Source: Paenibacillus planticolens (lineage in GTDB: Bacteria; Bacillota; Bacilli; Paenibacillales; NBRC-103111). From it: a stretch of DNA of 64,000 nucleotides. The position numbers were made by a program, and so were the translations under genes. The DNA is taken from NCBI RefSeq assembly GCF_013141725.1, contig NZ_WHNZ01000015.1, positions 372,001 through 436,000 of the forward strand, in the 5' to 3' direction. This document shows positions 8,412 to 17,775 of the stretch, piece after piece. The notes below the pieces were generated by a model, which ran no database searches, was not told the DNA's origin, and was given only the letters and a program-made list of their open reading frames with translations. The number at the start of each line of letters is the position of its first letter. The stretch's first letter is position 1.

Positions 8412-9494
8412 GTGAGCCACTTGCAAGCTATAATCGAAGCTATCGAACCCATTTATTCAGAGAAGGTAAATCAAGCGAATGATCATTTGAATCAACTAAC
8501 CAAACCGCAGGGCAGCTTAGGTAAATTGGAAGATATTGCGCGTCAAGTTGCCGGGATTACCGGTGAGGTCAAGCCTGTTTTTGATAAAAAAGCGGTCATT
8601 GTGATGGCTGGCGATCATGGCGTTTGCGAAGAAGGCATTAGCGCGTTCCCGGCGGAAGTCACGCCGCAGATGGTGCTGAACTTCCTGCACGGCGGCGCGG
8701 CGGTTAACGTGCTTGCCAGACACGCGGGAGCAGATGTAGTTTGCGTAGACATGGGAGTTAACGCAGATTTGGAACACCCGAATCTAGTTTCGCGCAAGGT
8801 CAGGAAAGGATCGCGCAATATGGCGCGTGAAGCGGCATTGACGCTGGAAGAAGCTGTACAAGCGATAGAGGCGGGTGTCCAGATTGTGGATGAGCTGGCG
8901 GAGAAGGGTTACCGTCTCTTCGCTACCGGCGAGATGGGGATTGGCAATACAACTGCGAGCGCAGCCATGTTATGCGCGCTGGCAGGCGTAGACGCCGAAA
9001 TATCCGTAGGCCGCGGAACGGGCATTGACGATGCCAAAATGCTGCATAAGCAATCGGTCGTCAATAGGGCTTTGGACGTGAACGGGCTGCGCCCGGCGAA
9101 GGACAATGGGGCGGACCGCTCAAGCGGCGACTACGCGCTTGAAGTATTGAGCAAAGTCGGCGGATTGGAGATCGCCGGACTGGTTGGCGTGATTCTTGGT
9201 GCCGCGAAGAATCGTTGCCCGGTTGTCGTCGACGGCTACATCTCGTCGGCGGCGGCGCTCGTGGCGAGCCGGTTGGCGCCGCTAAGCGCGCCGTACATGC
9301 TCGCCTCGCACTTATCGCAGGAGCAGGGGCACGCGAAGATGCTCGAGGCTGTCGGCCTCTCTGCGATGCTGCGGATGGATATGCGCCTGGGCGAAGGAAC
9401 AGGCGCGGTGCTTGTCTTTAACTTGATCGAGGCTGCAGGCAAGATCATGAGAGAGATGGCGACATTCGAAAGCGCAGGCGTGTCGCGAGAGTAG
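8412..9494 (+). CDS. cobT: Nicotinate-nucleotide:DMB phosphoribosyltransferase
   Basis: 360-residue CobT. It makes alpha-ribazole-5'-phosphate from nicotinate mononucleotide and 5,6-dimethylbenzimidazole for the lower ligand loop. Family segments are LTKPQGSLGKLEDIARQVAGI, VIVMAGDHGV, ATGEMGIGNTTASAA, GRGTGIDD and the C-terminal RLGEGTGAVL that holds the catalytic glutamate. GTG start with ACGGAGGAA upstream. It is the first biosynthetic gene after the transporter, 18 bp from btuD. Confidence 0.95.
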   Translation: MSHLQAIIEAIEPIYSEKVNQANDHLNQLTKPQGSLGKLEDIARQVAGITGEVKPVFDKKAVIVMAGDHGVCEEGISAFPAEVTPQMVLNFLHGGAAVNVLARHAGADVVCVDMGVNADLEHPNLVSRKVRKGSRNMAREAALTLEEAVQAIEAGVQIVDELAEKGYRLFATGEMGIGNTTASAAMLCALAGVDAEISVGRGTGIDDAKMLHKQSVVNRALDVNGLRPAKDNGADRSSGDYALEVLSKVGGLEIAGLVGVILGAAKNRCPVVVDGYISSAAALVASRLAPLSAPYMLASHLSQEQGHAKMLEAVGLSAMLRMDMRLGEGTGAVLVFNLIEAAGKIMREMATFESAGVSRE

Positions 9495-9521
9495 GCGGCA
9501 GGGGAAGGAGGCGAAGGCGCC

Positions 9522-10103
9522 ATGGCGGTTTTGGTAACGGGCGGCGCGCGCAGCGGCAAGAGTTCGTTCGCCGAGAAGCTCGCGATGCAGGGCTGCGAGC
9601 GGGGGATTTATATCGCGACCTCCCACATCTACGATGAGGAAATGAGGGAGCGGGTAGGTCTGCACCGGCAGACGAGGCTCAGCTCCGGGTATCCGTGGGA
9701 TACACGAGAGGAGCCGTTTCGGCTGTGCGGGCTCTTGAACCAGCTGGACGAGAGCGGCGAGGAGGCCGTTGTCTTGGTCGATTGCTTAACGCTCTGGTTA
9801 AGCAATTGGCTGCTCCGGTATGAAGGTGAAGAGAATGCTTCAGCACTGGTTATGGACTGTGTTGAGGAACTGGTGGATACCGTCTCTCGCTACCGCGGAC
9901 AGCTCATTCTGGTGACGAATGAGGTCGGAGACGGCATTGTGCCGGAATATCCGCTTGGCCGCAGGTTTCGCGACTTGGCTGGACGGATGAATCAGCGTTT
10001 AGCCGAAGTGTGCGAGCAAGTATTTCTTGTAACGGTCGGTATCCCCATCGAGTTAAAGAGCATTGCTTACCGGCTCGGTGAAAGCGGAAGCAAACAGTCT
10101 TAG
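9522..10103 (+). CDS. cobU: Adenosylcobinamide kinase/guanylyltransferase
   Basis: 193 residues, the usual length for CobU. It phosphorylates adenosylcobinamide and transfers GMP to give AdoCbi-GDP. The P-loop is GGARSGKSSFAEKLA (7-21). Also visible: YIATSHIYDEEMRERVGLHRQTR, VLVDCLTLWLSNWLL and LVTNEVGDGIVPEYPLGRRFRDLAGRMNQ. Strong GGGAAGGAGG upstream of the ATG. Confidence 0.95.
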   Translation: MAVLVTGGARSGKSSFAEKLAMQGCERGIYIATSHIYDEEMRERVGLHRQTRLSSGYPWDTREEPFRLCGLLNQLDESGEEAVVLVDCLTLWLSNWLLRYEGEENASALVMDCVEELVDTVSRYRGQLILVTNEVGDGIVPEYPLGRRFRDLAGRMNQRLAEVCEQVFLVTVGIPIELKSIAYRLGESGSKQS

Positions 10104-10124
10104 AAGCATGGAACGGTGATGACT

Positions 10125-11099
10125 ATGTGGATTTATTCCTGGCAGGAGATCGTCAGTATGACGGCTGCTGCCATTGTGTTAGATTGGATCATTGGCGATC
10201 CGAAATGGCCGACACATCCGGTTATTCTCATCGGCCGTTGGATACGCTGGATGGAAGGCGTGCTGCGCAAAGATGGCGATAGCCCGGAAAGGCAGAAGAT
10301 AAAAGGAGTTCTGCTTACAACTACTACTGTGATGGTGAGCTTCTGCTGTGTGCTCGCTATCATTCTAGTTGCACGTGCCGTCAACGAGTGGCTGGGCTAC
10401 GCGGTCACGACATGGCTGATTTCAACGACAATTGCCATTAAGGGACTGAAGGACGCCGCTTATCTCGTGTACAATCCGCTGCGCAAAGGCGAACTTGCCG
10501 ATGCTCGGAAGTACACGGGCTACATCGTTGGCCGTGATACGGATGCGCTCGGCGAAGAAGAACTGACACGCGCGGTCGTCGAGACCGTGGCGGAGAATAT
10601 CGTGGACGCGGTGATCTCGCCGCTCTTCTACGCGCTGATCGGCGGAGCTCCGCTCGCCATGCTGTACCGGGCATCGAATACGCTGGATTCGATGGTCGGC
10701 TACCGAAATGACCGTTACCGTCATTTCGGCTGGGCGTCGGCCCGTTGGGACGACGCGATGAACTGGATTCCGGCCCGGTTGACCGGCCTCCTGCTGATCC
10801 TCGTCGCCCTGCTGCAGCGGGGCCTCTCGGCGAAGCGCGCAGTGGCGGCGATTCGCCGCTTCGCGCACCTGCACCCCAGCCCGAACAGCGGAATTCCGGA
10901 GTCGGCGGTCGCCGGGGCACTCGGAATTGAGCTTGGCGGGCTGAACGTCTATGGCGGCGTCGCAAGCGAACGCGCCCGCTTGGGCTGGCCGCTGCGTCCG
11001 CGGACGCAGCGGGATATCGTCTACGCCGTCAGGATGCTCTACGGCGTCAGCTTTGTAGTGATGGGAGGATTGCTGTGCCTACTGCTCGTATTGTTCTAG
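10125..11099 (+). CDS. cbiB: Adenosylcobinamide-phosphate synthase
   Basis: 324-residue membrane protein of the CbiB/CobD family that attaches aminopropanol phosphate to adenosylcobyric acid. It shows VLDWIIGDPKWPTHPVILIGRWI, RDTDALGEEELTRAVVETVAENIVDAVISPLFYALIGGAPLAMLYRASNTLDSMVGY and HPSPNSGIPESAVAGALG. Start taken as ATG 10125; GTG 10116 and ATG 10119 are also in frame but sit inside the GGAACGGTGAT ribosome site. Overlaps cobS by 25 bp. Locally GC-rich (about 10.7-11.0 kb). Confidence 0.93.
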   Translation: MWIYSWQEIVSMTAAAIVLDWIIGDPKWPTHPVILIGRWIRWMEGVLRKDGDSPERQKIKGVLLTTTTVMVSFCCVLAIILVARAVNEWLGYAVTTWLISTTIAIKGLKDAAYLVYNPLRKGELADARKYTGYIVGRDTDALGEEELTRAVVETVAENIVDAVISPLFYALIGGAPLAMLYRASNTLDSMVGYRNDRYRHFGWASARWDDAMNWIPARLTGLLLILVALLQRGLSAKRAVAAIRRFAHLHPSPNSGIPESAVAGALGIELGGLNVYGGVASERARLGWPLRPRTQRDIVYAVRMLYGVSFVVMGGLLCLLLVLF

Positions 11100-11911
11100 A
11101 TTGGCTGCGTGCTTGCATCGCAGCCTTTCAATTTCTAACCCGGTTGCCGATTCCCGTGCAAATTAATTATACGAACCTGGTCTTCCGGCGCAGTGTGATC
11201 TTCTACCCGTTAGCCGGCTGTGCGATCGGTCTTCTGCTGCTCCTGGCAGGAGAAGGGCTGAGCCTGTTGCTGCCTGCACTGCCGGCAGCGGTGCTGCTTC
11301 TGGGACTTTGGATCATAGTAACGGGCGGCCTGCATCTGGATGGGCTCATGGATACGGCTGACGGCATTCTCAGCCACCGGTCCCGAGAACAAATGCTTGA
11401 AATCATGAAGGACAGCAGAGTTGGAGCGATGGGAGTCATCGTAGCGGTCCTTCACCTGCTGCTCAAATTTTCGCTCCTTTATACTCTATTGGAGATGAAG
11501 AACACGGGTGAATCCTTTAGCGGTCTCATTTTATTAGCCATCGTTCCGATCTGGAGCCGATGGTTTATGACAGCGGCTATTCAGCGCTGGCCCTATGCCC
11601 GGAAAGAATCGGGGCTGGGCAGCTTTTTCCAAGGCGTGAGCAGAGGGCATGTGCTTATTTCTTTTTTAGTAGCTCTGTTTACAACTACTGCATTTGTGAG
11701 GTTCGCTTTTGCAGGGGACGGCACGGTTATTTGGCCTGTACTAATCTGTTTTGCCAGCGTCACATGCATAGCAGGTTGGTTCATGGCGGCTTACATGAGC
11801 CGCAAATTAGGCGGATTGACCGGCGATACGTACGGCGCCTTGAATGAGCTGCTAGAAGCTGTGCTGCTGCTCGGTGTCGTCGTGTTTGTAATACATTTTG
11901 CAACTTATTAA
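11075..11911 (+). CDS. cobS: Cobalamin-5'-phosphate synthase
   Basis: 278-residue polytopic membrane enzyme joining AdoCbi-GDP with alpha-ribazole (phosphate), the last assembly step. Diagnostic segments are FQFLTRLPIPV, GLHLDGLMDTADGILSHRSREQMLEIMKDSRVGAMGV and GGLTGDTYGALNELLE. The GTG start (11075) lies inside cbiB, 5 nt after GGGAGGA. The 25-bp overlap implies coupled translation. Confidence 0.95.
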   Translation: MPTARIVLDWLRACIAAFQFLTRLPIPVQINYTNLVFRRSVIFYPLAGCAIGLLLLLAGEGLSLLLPALPAAVLLLGLWIIVTGGLHLDGLMDTADGILSHRSREQMLEIMKDSRVGAMGVIVAVLHLLLKFSLLYTLLEMKNTGESFSGLILLAIVPIWSRWFMTAAIQRWPYARKESGLGSFFQGVSRGHVLISFLVALFTTTAFVRFAFAGDGTVIWPVLICFASVTCIAGWFMAAYMSRKLGGLTGDTYGALNELLEAVLLLGVVVFVIHFATY

Positions 11912-11928
11912 AGAAAGGAGAGGAACTC

Positions 11929-13035
11929 ATGTTAGAACGCTATGGGCATGGAGGCGATCTCTGGACCGCAGAAGAAGCATTCGGCCGGCCCAAGGACGAA
12001 TTTCTCGATTTTAGCTCGAATATGAACCCGCTGGGTCCTCCTCCCGTTGTTCAGCAAATCATGGCGGACGCGTGGCGGGATATCGTCAAATATCCGGACC
12101 CAGCCGTACGCGAATTGCGCAGCAAGCTTGCGCGCAAATACGATATCCCCGAGGAGAGCATCTTGGTTGGCAACGGGGCGGCAGAGTTGATCGATTTGAC
12201 AGCGAGAGTGGTGAGACCTTCCATGACTGGATTAGTGAGACCTTCTTTTAGCGAATATGAGGAAGCGATTCACAAATCAGGCGGCGGCATTTACAATATC
12301 CCGCTGCGATCCGCTTGCCAATTTGAGCTGCAGCAGCACGATGTAGAAGCTGCATTGCCGGCTGTGGATCTTTTTTTTCTGGGACATCCGAATAATCCGA
12401 CAGGCAAGCTGATTCCTCGTCATATCGTGGATCATCTTGTGGAGAGCGGGCGCAAATGCGTGCTCGATGAGGCTTTCATGGATTTTGTGCCAAATGAGCA
12501 GGAGCACTCGCTCTTGAAATTGGCTTCGACGAGCCGGCAGCTTTTCGTTATTCGGTCGATGACGAAATTTTATTCCATCCCGGGGATTCGGTTAGGTTTT
12601 ATGGTGGCGCACCCGGATGCGATTCGGGAAATAAGCCGGCAGCAAGTGCAGTGGAGTGTTAATTATTTGGCTCAGCGCATCGGTGCGGCTGTGCTGGAGG
12701 ATGAAGCGTTTGAGCGAAACAGCCGGCATTGGCTGCAGGAAGAGAAAACCTGGCTTATCGGACAGCTGAGGCAATTGGGCTTGGATGCGGTGATCACTGA
12801 AGTGAATTTTGCCCTATTTTCCTTTCCTGAGCCAATGGGCATAACTGTGAAGCAGGCGCAAAAACATATGGGGCAGCAGGGCATTTTGATAAGGGACGCC
12901 TCTCTTTTTGAGGGCTTGAATGAACGATACTGCCGTGTTGCCATTCGGCTTCGCGAGGACAATGAGCGGTTAATCGAGGGGCTGCGTCTCATGCTGGCAG
13001 CTTTGGCGCAGAATCGAGGACAATATGAGGACTAA
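11929..13035 (+). CDS. cobD: L-threonine-O-3-phosphate decarboxylase
   Basis: 368-residue PLP enzyme of the HisC-like class I family that supplies (R)-1-aminopropan-2-ol phosphate to CbiB. The N-terminus MLERYGHGGDLWTAEEAFGRPKDEFLDFSSNMNPLGPP is typical of this group. PLP-site segments are FFLGHPNNPTGKLI, LDEAFMDF and SMTKFYSIPGIRLGF (Schiff-base lysine). Preceded by AAAGGAGAGG. Its end overlaps cobQ by 11 bp. Histidinol-phosphate aminotransferase is the lookalike; context decides. Confidence 0.92.
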   Translation: MLERYGHGGDLWTAEEAFGRPKDEFLDFSSNMNPLGPPPVVQQIMADAWRDIVKYPDPAVRELRSKLARKYDIPEESILVGNGAAELIDLTARVVRPSMTGLVRPSFSEYEEAIHKSGGGIYNIPLRSACQFELQQHDVEAALPAVDLFFLGHPNNPTGKLIPRHIVDHLVESGRKCVLDEAFMDFVPNEQEHSLLKLASTSRQLFVIRSMTKFYSIPGIRLGFMVAHPDAIREISRQQVQWSVNYLAQRIGAAVLEDEAFERNSRHWLQEEKTWLIGQLRQLGLDAVITEVNFALFSFPEPMGITVKQAQKHMGQQGILIRDASLFEGLNERYCRVAIRLREDNERLIEGLRLMLAALAQNRGQYED

Positions 13036-14638
13036 AACGGCGGCAAGGGCAGCAACGCTGATGATTCAAGGAACAGCTTCGGATGTCGGTAAAAGTATTC
13101 TAACGGCAGCACTATGCCGTATTCTCGTTCAGGACGGCTGGCATACTGCGCCATTCAAGTCGCAAAATATGTCCCTCAATTCTTACGTCACCTTTGACGG
13201 TAAGGAGATCGGACGGGCGCAAGGGGTTCAGGCGGACGCCTGCGGGATTTTAGCGACAACGGATATGAATCCGATTTTGCTGAAGCCAAAACAGGACATG
13301 GTCGCCCAGGTTGTCGTGCACGGCAAGCCTTACTCCGATTTAGATGCAAGGACCTACCGGGAATCGTACCTGCCGCAGGCGGAAGTCATTGTCAAAGACG
13401 CTTTAGGCCGTCTGCGCAGCGAATATGACATTGTGGTGCTGGAGGGCGCAGGGAGCCCGGCGGAGGTGAATCTCAAGGATCGCGATATCGTGAATATGCG
13501 CTTAGCCGGATGGGCAGAGGCGCCTGTTATTCTCGTCGCTGATATTGATAAAGGCGGCGTGTTTGCTTCGATCGTCGGGACGCTGGAAATTTTGACGCCG
13601 GAGGAAAGAGACCGGGTGCACGGTTTCATTATCAACAAGTTCCGTGGCGACGTTAGTCTGCTGCAGCCGGGCTTGGACTGGCTGGAGGAGCGGACAGGGA
13701 AGCCCGTATTAGGGGTTATTCCTTATTTGCCTCAGCTGGGCATTGAGGATGAAGACTCCGCTTCCTTAGATTCAAAACGCTTGCAGAAAAGGGCACAGAG
13801 TACGCCCGAGAAATCAAAAGATCAATTGGATGTTGCGGTGATTCGCTTGCCTCGCCTGTCTAACTTTACGGACTTTGATCCGCTTCAGGAAGAAAAGGAT
13901 GTGTATTTCCGGTATATTACTCACCTCTCCGATTGGGGCGATCCGGATGTCGTTTTACTCCCGGGAAGCAAGAATACGATGGACGATCTGCGTTACTTGC
14001 ACGAGTCCGGTTTGGCAGCGCGCATTCAAGCTTTCGCACAGGCCGAGAATGGATGGGTCGCCGGTATTTGCGCCGGCTATCAGATGCTTGGCGTTAAGCT
14101 GCTTGATCCGCACGGTTACGAATCCGATCATCCGGAGCTTGAGGGATTAAGCCTTTTGCCGACGGAGACGGTGTTTACGTCCAGCAAACGCACGGTTCAG
14201 GTGCAGGGAAGCGCTTCGCTTTTTATGGAGGAAGACAGTCAAGAACTGATGATAGACGGGTATGAAATCCATATGGGACGGACAAGGTTTCTGGAAGAAG
14301 TTGTCATGCCTTTTCAAATCAAGGCGTATACCAATGATGTAGCCTATGCTTCGGACAACGAACGGCATGGTGACGGGGCGGCAGTGGAGCAGGGACGTAT
14401 CTGGGGGACCTATGTGCACGGGATTTTGCATAACGATGATTTCCGAAGAGCTTGGTTAAACCGCATCCGGCAAGTGAAAGGGCTGGCGCCTGTCGTTGGA
14501 GGTTTGCGCTTTAAGGAGCGCAGAGAGGCCGCATTCGATAGGCTGGCTGACCATGTTAGAAGTCACTTGGATATGCAGCGCGTTTATGAGATGATGAAAG
14601 TATCACAGCCTTGTCAAAGGGAGGACGTTAAAGAATGA
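13025..14638 (+). CDS. cobQ: Cobyric acid synthase
   Basis: 537-residue glutamine-dependent amidotransferase that amidates adenosylcobyrinate a,c-diamide at four positions. N-terminal MinD-like synthetase domain (MIQGTASDVGKSILTAALCRIL, LEGAGSPAEVNL, DIDKGGVFASIVGT). C-terminal class I glutaminase-like domain with the nucleophile in AGICAGYQMLG and the histidine in GTYVHGILH. Somewhat longer than the usual 490-510 residues, mostly in the linker at about 240-265. Overlaps cobD and, by 4 bp (ATGA), cobO. Confidence 0.95.
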   Translation: MRTKTAARAATLMIQGTASDVGKSILTAALCRILVQDGWHTAPFKSQNMSLNSYVTFDGKEIGRAQGVQADACGILATTDMNPILLKPKQDMVAQVVVHGKPYSDLDARTYRESYLPQAEVIVKDALGRLRSEYDIVVLEGAGSPAEVNLKDRDIVNMRLAGWAEAPVILVADIDKGGVFASIVGTLEILTPEERDRVHGFIINKFRGDVSLLQPGLDWLEERTGKPVLGVIPYLPQLGIEDEDSASLDSKRLQKRAQSTPEKSKDQLDVAVIRLPRLSNFTDFDPLQEEKDVYFRYITHLSDWGDPDVVLLPGSKNTMDDLRYLHESGLAARIQAFAQAENGWVAGICAGYQMLGVKLLDPHGYESDHPELEGLSLLPTETVFTSSKRTVQVQGSASLFMEEDSQELMIDGYEIHMGRTRFLEEVVMPFQIKAYTNDVAYASDNERHGDGAAVEQGRIWGTYVHGILHNDDFRRAWLNRIRQVKGLAPVVGGLRFKERREAAFDRLADHVRSHLDMQRVYEMMKVSQPCQREDVKE

Positions 14639-15204
14639 AAATTTATACGCGTACCGGGGATGCCGGACAGACAGGCGTAATTGGCGGCCGTGTGGACAAA
14701 GACGATGCTCGTGTTGAAGCATACGGAACGACGGATGAATTGAATTGTTATGTAGGTCAGGCGATGAGCTTCATGGACCCGGCCAAATATCCGGACTTGC
14801 TGCCGGATTTGCTGCAAGTGCAGCATGAGCTGTTCGATTGCGGTTCGGATCTTGCTCTTTTGAAGCAGGAACTGCGCCCCTACAAAGTTACAGCGACGAT
14901 GGTGGATGCGCTCGAGGCTTGGATCGATAAATACGATGCCGAAACGCCGGATATTACGCGGTTCATTTTGCCCGGCGGGGGAAGCGTTTCTTCTACGCTT
15001 CATGTCTGCCGAACCGTGTGCCGCCGAGCGGAACGCCGGGTCGTTACGCTGGCCCGTACGCAAGAAATTAATCCGGAAGTGCGCCGGTATTTGAACCGGC
15101 TATCCGATCTGTTCTTTACGATTGCCCGCACGGCGAATCACCGCGAAGGGATTGCCGATGTGGAATATGTGCGCAGCGCAGAGGTGTTTAGACGTAAATC
15201 ATGA
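14635..15204 (+). CDS. cobO: Cob(I)alamin adenosyltransferase, PduO type
   Basis: 189-residue ATP:corrinoid adenosyltransferase of the PduO (not CobA/BtuR) fold. Recognised by MKIYTRTGDAGQTGVIGG at the N-terminus, YGTTDELNCYVGQA, FILPGGGSVSSTLHVCRTVCRRAERR and LNRLSDLFFTIAR. It gives corrinoids their upper adenosyl ligand. Start and stop overlap neighbours as ATGA, so it is translated from the polycistronic message. The symbol cobO is used by role; the fold equals B. subtilis YvqK. Confidence 0.9.
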   Translation: MKIYTRTGDAGQTGVIGGRVDKDDARVEAYGTTDELNCYVGQAMSFMDPAKYPDLLPDLLQVQHELFDCGSDLALLKQELRPYKVTATMVDALEAWIDKYDAETPDITRFILPGGGSVSSTLHVCRTVCRRAERRVVTLARTQEINPEVRRYLNRLSDLFFTIARTANHREGIADVEYVRSAEVFRRKS

Positions 15205-16133
15205 GCTATTATGAACCGTTAGTATATATCGTACCGCCCGAGGAAGAAGGCTTTATTCTGAAGACGGTGCTGCAAAAGAGATTGATGGTCTCCCGCAAGC
15301 TGCTGTCCCGTATTAAATTGACGGAGCAGGGGATTACGGTCAATGGGGTCAGGCAATACATCAACATCAAAGTGAAAGCCGGCGACCGTGTGGAGATCCG
15401 GATGGAGGAGGAAGCATCTGAGGATATTCTGCCTCAAGACCTTCCTCTGCATATTCTTCATGAAGACGAGCATCTGCTGATTCTGGCCAAAGATGCAGGC
15501 ATGATTGTGCATCCTACGCACGGGCATTACGTGAACACGATAGCCAACGGCGTTGTGCATCACTGGCAGCAGGCCGGCATCACATGCCGTTTCCGCCCTG
15601 TACATCGGCTGGACCAAGAAACATCGGGCGTATTGGCCATCGCGAAGACGCCCTACGTTCATCAGCAAATATCGGAGCAGATGATTCAGCACCAGGTAAA
15701 AAAAGAATATTTGGCCTTTGTATGGGGGCGCTTCACGGATACCAAAGGAACGATAAATGAACCCATCGACCGGGATCCGGAGCAGCCGCATGTGCGCATC
15801 GTCACTCCAGAGGGTTATTCGGCAGTGACTCATTACGAGGTCGTGGAACAATATGCGCAGGCCACCTTAGTCCGCATATGGCTCGAAACCGGGAGAACGC
15901 ACCAAATCCGCGTGCATATGCGGCATCTAGGTCATCCGCTGCTTGGGGACAAGATGTATACATTGCCTGAATTTGAGACGAGCCCCGCTGCGGCAGAGGC
16001 CGGTGAGCGGCTGACCCGCCAGGCGCTGCATGCTTTTAAACTGGGCTTTGTTCATCCTGGAACGAGGGAATGGACGGAGTTTAACGCTCCGCTTCCTGCA
16101 GATTTAGCCGCTTTGCAAGCTTGGTTACAATAA
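15201..16133 (+). CDS. RluA-family 23S rRNA/tRNA pseudouridine synthase
   Basis: 310 residues. An S4-like RNA-binding region (SRKLLSRIKLTEQGITVNGVRQYINIKVKAGDRVEI, about 30-70) precedes the RluA catalytic domain with the active-site aspartate in HRLDQETSGVLA and GRTHQIRVHMRHLGHPLLGDKMY. It isomerises uridine in structured RNA; the target site cannot be read from sequence. It overlaps cobO by ATGA with no clear SD of its own, so it is expressed with the cobalamin operon. A terminator follows. Confidence 0.88.
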   Translation: MSYYEPLVYIVPPEEEGFILKTVLQKRLMVSRKLLSRIKLTEQGITVNGVRQYINIKVKAGDRVEIRMEEEASEDILPQDLPLHILHEDEHLLILAKDAGMIVHPTHGHYVNTIANGVVHHWQQAGITCRFRPVHRLDQETSGVLAIAKTPYVHQQISEQMIQHQVKKEYLAFVWGRFTDTKGTINEPIDRDPEQPHVRIVTPEGYSAVTHYEVVEQYAQATLVRIWLETGRTHQIRVHMRHLGHPLLGDKMYTLPEFETSPAAAEAGERLTRQALHAFKLGFVHPGTREWTEFNAPLPADLAALQAWLQ

Positions 16134-16148
16134 AATGACTAGTTTTAC

Positions 16149-16180
16149 AAAAACCATCCAAATTTTAGGGTGGTTTTTAT
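16149..16180 (+). terminator. Terminator of the cobalamin operon
   Basis: AAAAACCATCC / GGGTGGTTTTT stem (one G-U) with an 8-nt A/T loop at 16160-16167. It ends the long btu-cob-rluA transcript. Confidence 0.85.
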
Positions 16181-16272
16181 TTCGAATAACTTGACTTTCT
16201 GTATAAATTAGCCCAAAATTTTAATTAATTATCAAAATAAGCTTTACACTTACATAAAGGAGTCCTTACATC

Positions 16273-16638
16273 ATGGGAGTAAAAGTATATGGTTACGATA
16301 AATGCGGGACATGCCGGGCCACTGTGAAGTGGCTGAAAGCTCACGACGTCGACGTGACAGAGAACGTACCGTTATTCGAGACGCCGCCTTCCGCGAAAGA
16401 ATTGGCCAAGCTGTTAAGCGATAGCGGGCTAGGCATCAAAAAGTTTTTTAACACATCCGGTGAAGTGTACAAGGAAATGAATTTGAAAGACAAGCTCCCC
16501 GGCATGTCGCAGGAGCAAATGCTGGATCTGCTGGCTTCCAACGGCAGGTTGATCAAACGCCCCATTGTGACGGACGGCACGAAGGTTACGGTCGGCTTTA
16601 AGGAAGCAGAGTTTGAGGAAGCATGGGCAAAGGGGTGA
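16273..16638 (+). CDS. ArsC/Spx-family protein (YusI-like)
   Basis: 121 residues with a thioredoxin-like ArsC fold: VKVYGYDKCGTCRATVKWLKAHDVDV with a CxxC at residues 11-14. The conserved GSLIKRPIV-type segment reads NGRLIKRPIVTDG, and FFNTSGEVYKEMNLKD is the family's middle motif. Related proteins include arsenate reductases, Spx and YffB/YusI. No arsenic genes are nearby and the RNA-polymerase-binding features of Spx are not evident, so the role is open. AAAGGAG precedes the ATG. Confidence 0.82.
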   Translation: MGVKVYGYDKCGTCRATVKWLKAHDVDVTENVPLFETPPSAKELAKLLSDSGLGIKKFFNTSGEVYKEMNLKDKLPGMSQEQMLDLLASNGRLIKRPIVTDGTKVTVGFKEAEFEEAWAKG

Positions 16639-16639
16639 T

Positions 16640-17743
16640 GTGAGGTTGGAGGAGAAGCAGAAACCATCACGCAAAAAGTCGCCGTTAGCCATAGGCGGTT
16701 TCCTGGCTGTGCTGCTTTCGCAAGGAAAGCTGCTTTTGACATTTTTAAAAGTTGGCAAGGTCGGTGGAGCTGTCATCTCGATGTTTATTACGGTTTGGGC
16801 ATACGCCCAACTGGCCCCGCTTTCTTCTGCCATCGGGATTGTGGTCATGATTCTGATTCATGAACTCGGTCATGTTATTGCGGCAAGGTTGAAAGGACTT
16901 CCTGTCTCGGCGCCTGTCTTTATTCCGTTTCTGGGCGCATTAATCATGATGAAAAAGAATCCGGCCGATGCAGCAACGGAAGCTTTCATTGGTATTGGAG
17001 GACCTATATTGGGGACTCTAGGTGGCGTTGCTGCATTTGCTTTGGGCGTATATACCGATTCCCCAGTCATTGTTTCTATAGCATATGCTGCGTTTTATTT
17101 AAATTTAATTAATTTGCTGCCGATTCATCCGCTCGATGGTGGGCGAATCGCAACCGCAGTAACCCGATGGTTATGGATTTTGGGCCTAATTGGTGGTTTA
17201 GTTTTTATTTTTTATTTGGATCACTACATCAATCAGCTTATTTTCTTTGTCATCTGGGCGATGTTTGCCTGGGATTTGTATAAGAAATATGTGAAATACA
17301 GAAAGAGAGAGCAGTTAGTTTCTGTTTCCACCCGCTTTGAATTTGCCGCCGATCATTTGCTCCAGCAAGGGTACATCATCCCTGGAGAAAATCATATGCG
17401 CGAGCTGGATTTTTCGACATATTCAGATTTACAGGGCGCAGGCGACGGACGGCAAACGATCGTCATGTACTGGCAAGGGATTGGCTTTGAAGGTCATGCC
17501 TATTTGCCACAGCAATCGTTAATTCGGAGAGTGCAGCTTGTCAAGGTAGACCGTCTGCAGAAAGAAAGCGGATTTTATTTGGGACTGCAGGTTCAGGTCG
17601 ACTTCTCGCCTATGGGCAATGGGGATCGTTACTATGAGGTTCCGGCCAAAACACGCTGGAAATTCGGCGCCGCCTACTTGGGTCTCGTGTTATTTCTGCT
17701 TTATATGATAAGGATGGTTCATCAAGCAGGAATTATGGATTAA
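16640..17743 (+). CDS. Site-2 protease-like M50 metallopeptidase
   Basis: 367-residue membrane protein. The zinc motif HELGH is at 74-78 in a hydrophobic helix and the second motif NLINLLPIHPLDGGR at 155-169 carries the third ligand aspartate, as in intramembrane-cleaving M50 proteases. A soluble C-terminal region (about 230-345) and a last TM helix follow. Start taken as GTG 16640, 5 nt after AAAGGGG; it begins just after the stop of the ArsC-like gene. Substrate unknown. No PDZ insertion of the RseP type is seen. Confidence 0.85.
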   Translation: MRLEEKQKPSRKKSPLAIGGFLAVLLSQGKLLLTFLKVGKVGGAVISMFITVWAYAQLAPLSSAIGIVVMILIHELGHVIAARLKGLPVSAPVFIPFLGALIMMKKNPADAATEAFIGIGGPILGTLGGVAAFALGVYTDSPVIVSIAYAAFYLNLINLLPIHPLDGGRIATAVTRWLWILGLIGGLVFIFYLDHYINQLIFFVIWAMFAWDLYKKYVKYRKREQLVSVSTRFEFAADHLLQQGYIIPGENHMRELDFSTYSDLQGAGDGRQTIVMYWQGIGFEGHAYLPQQSLIRRVQLVKVDRLQKESGFYLGLQVQVDFSPMGNGDRYYEVPAKTRWKFGAAYLGLVLFLLYMIRMVHQAGIMD

Positions 17744-17775
17744 CTGTTCAATATAACTTAATGAGGATAACTACC

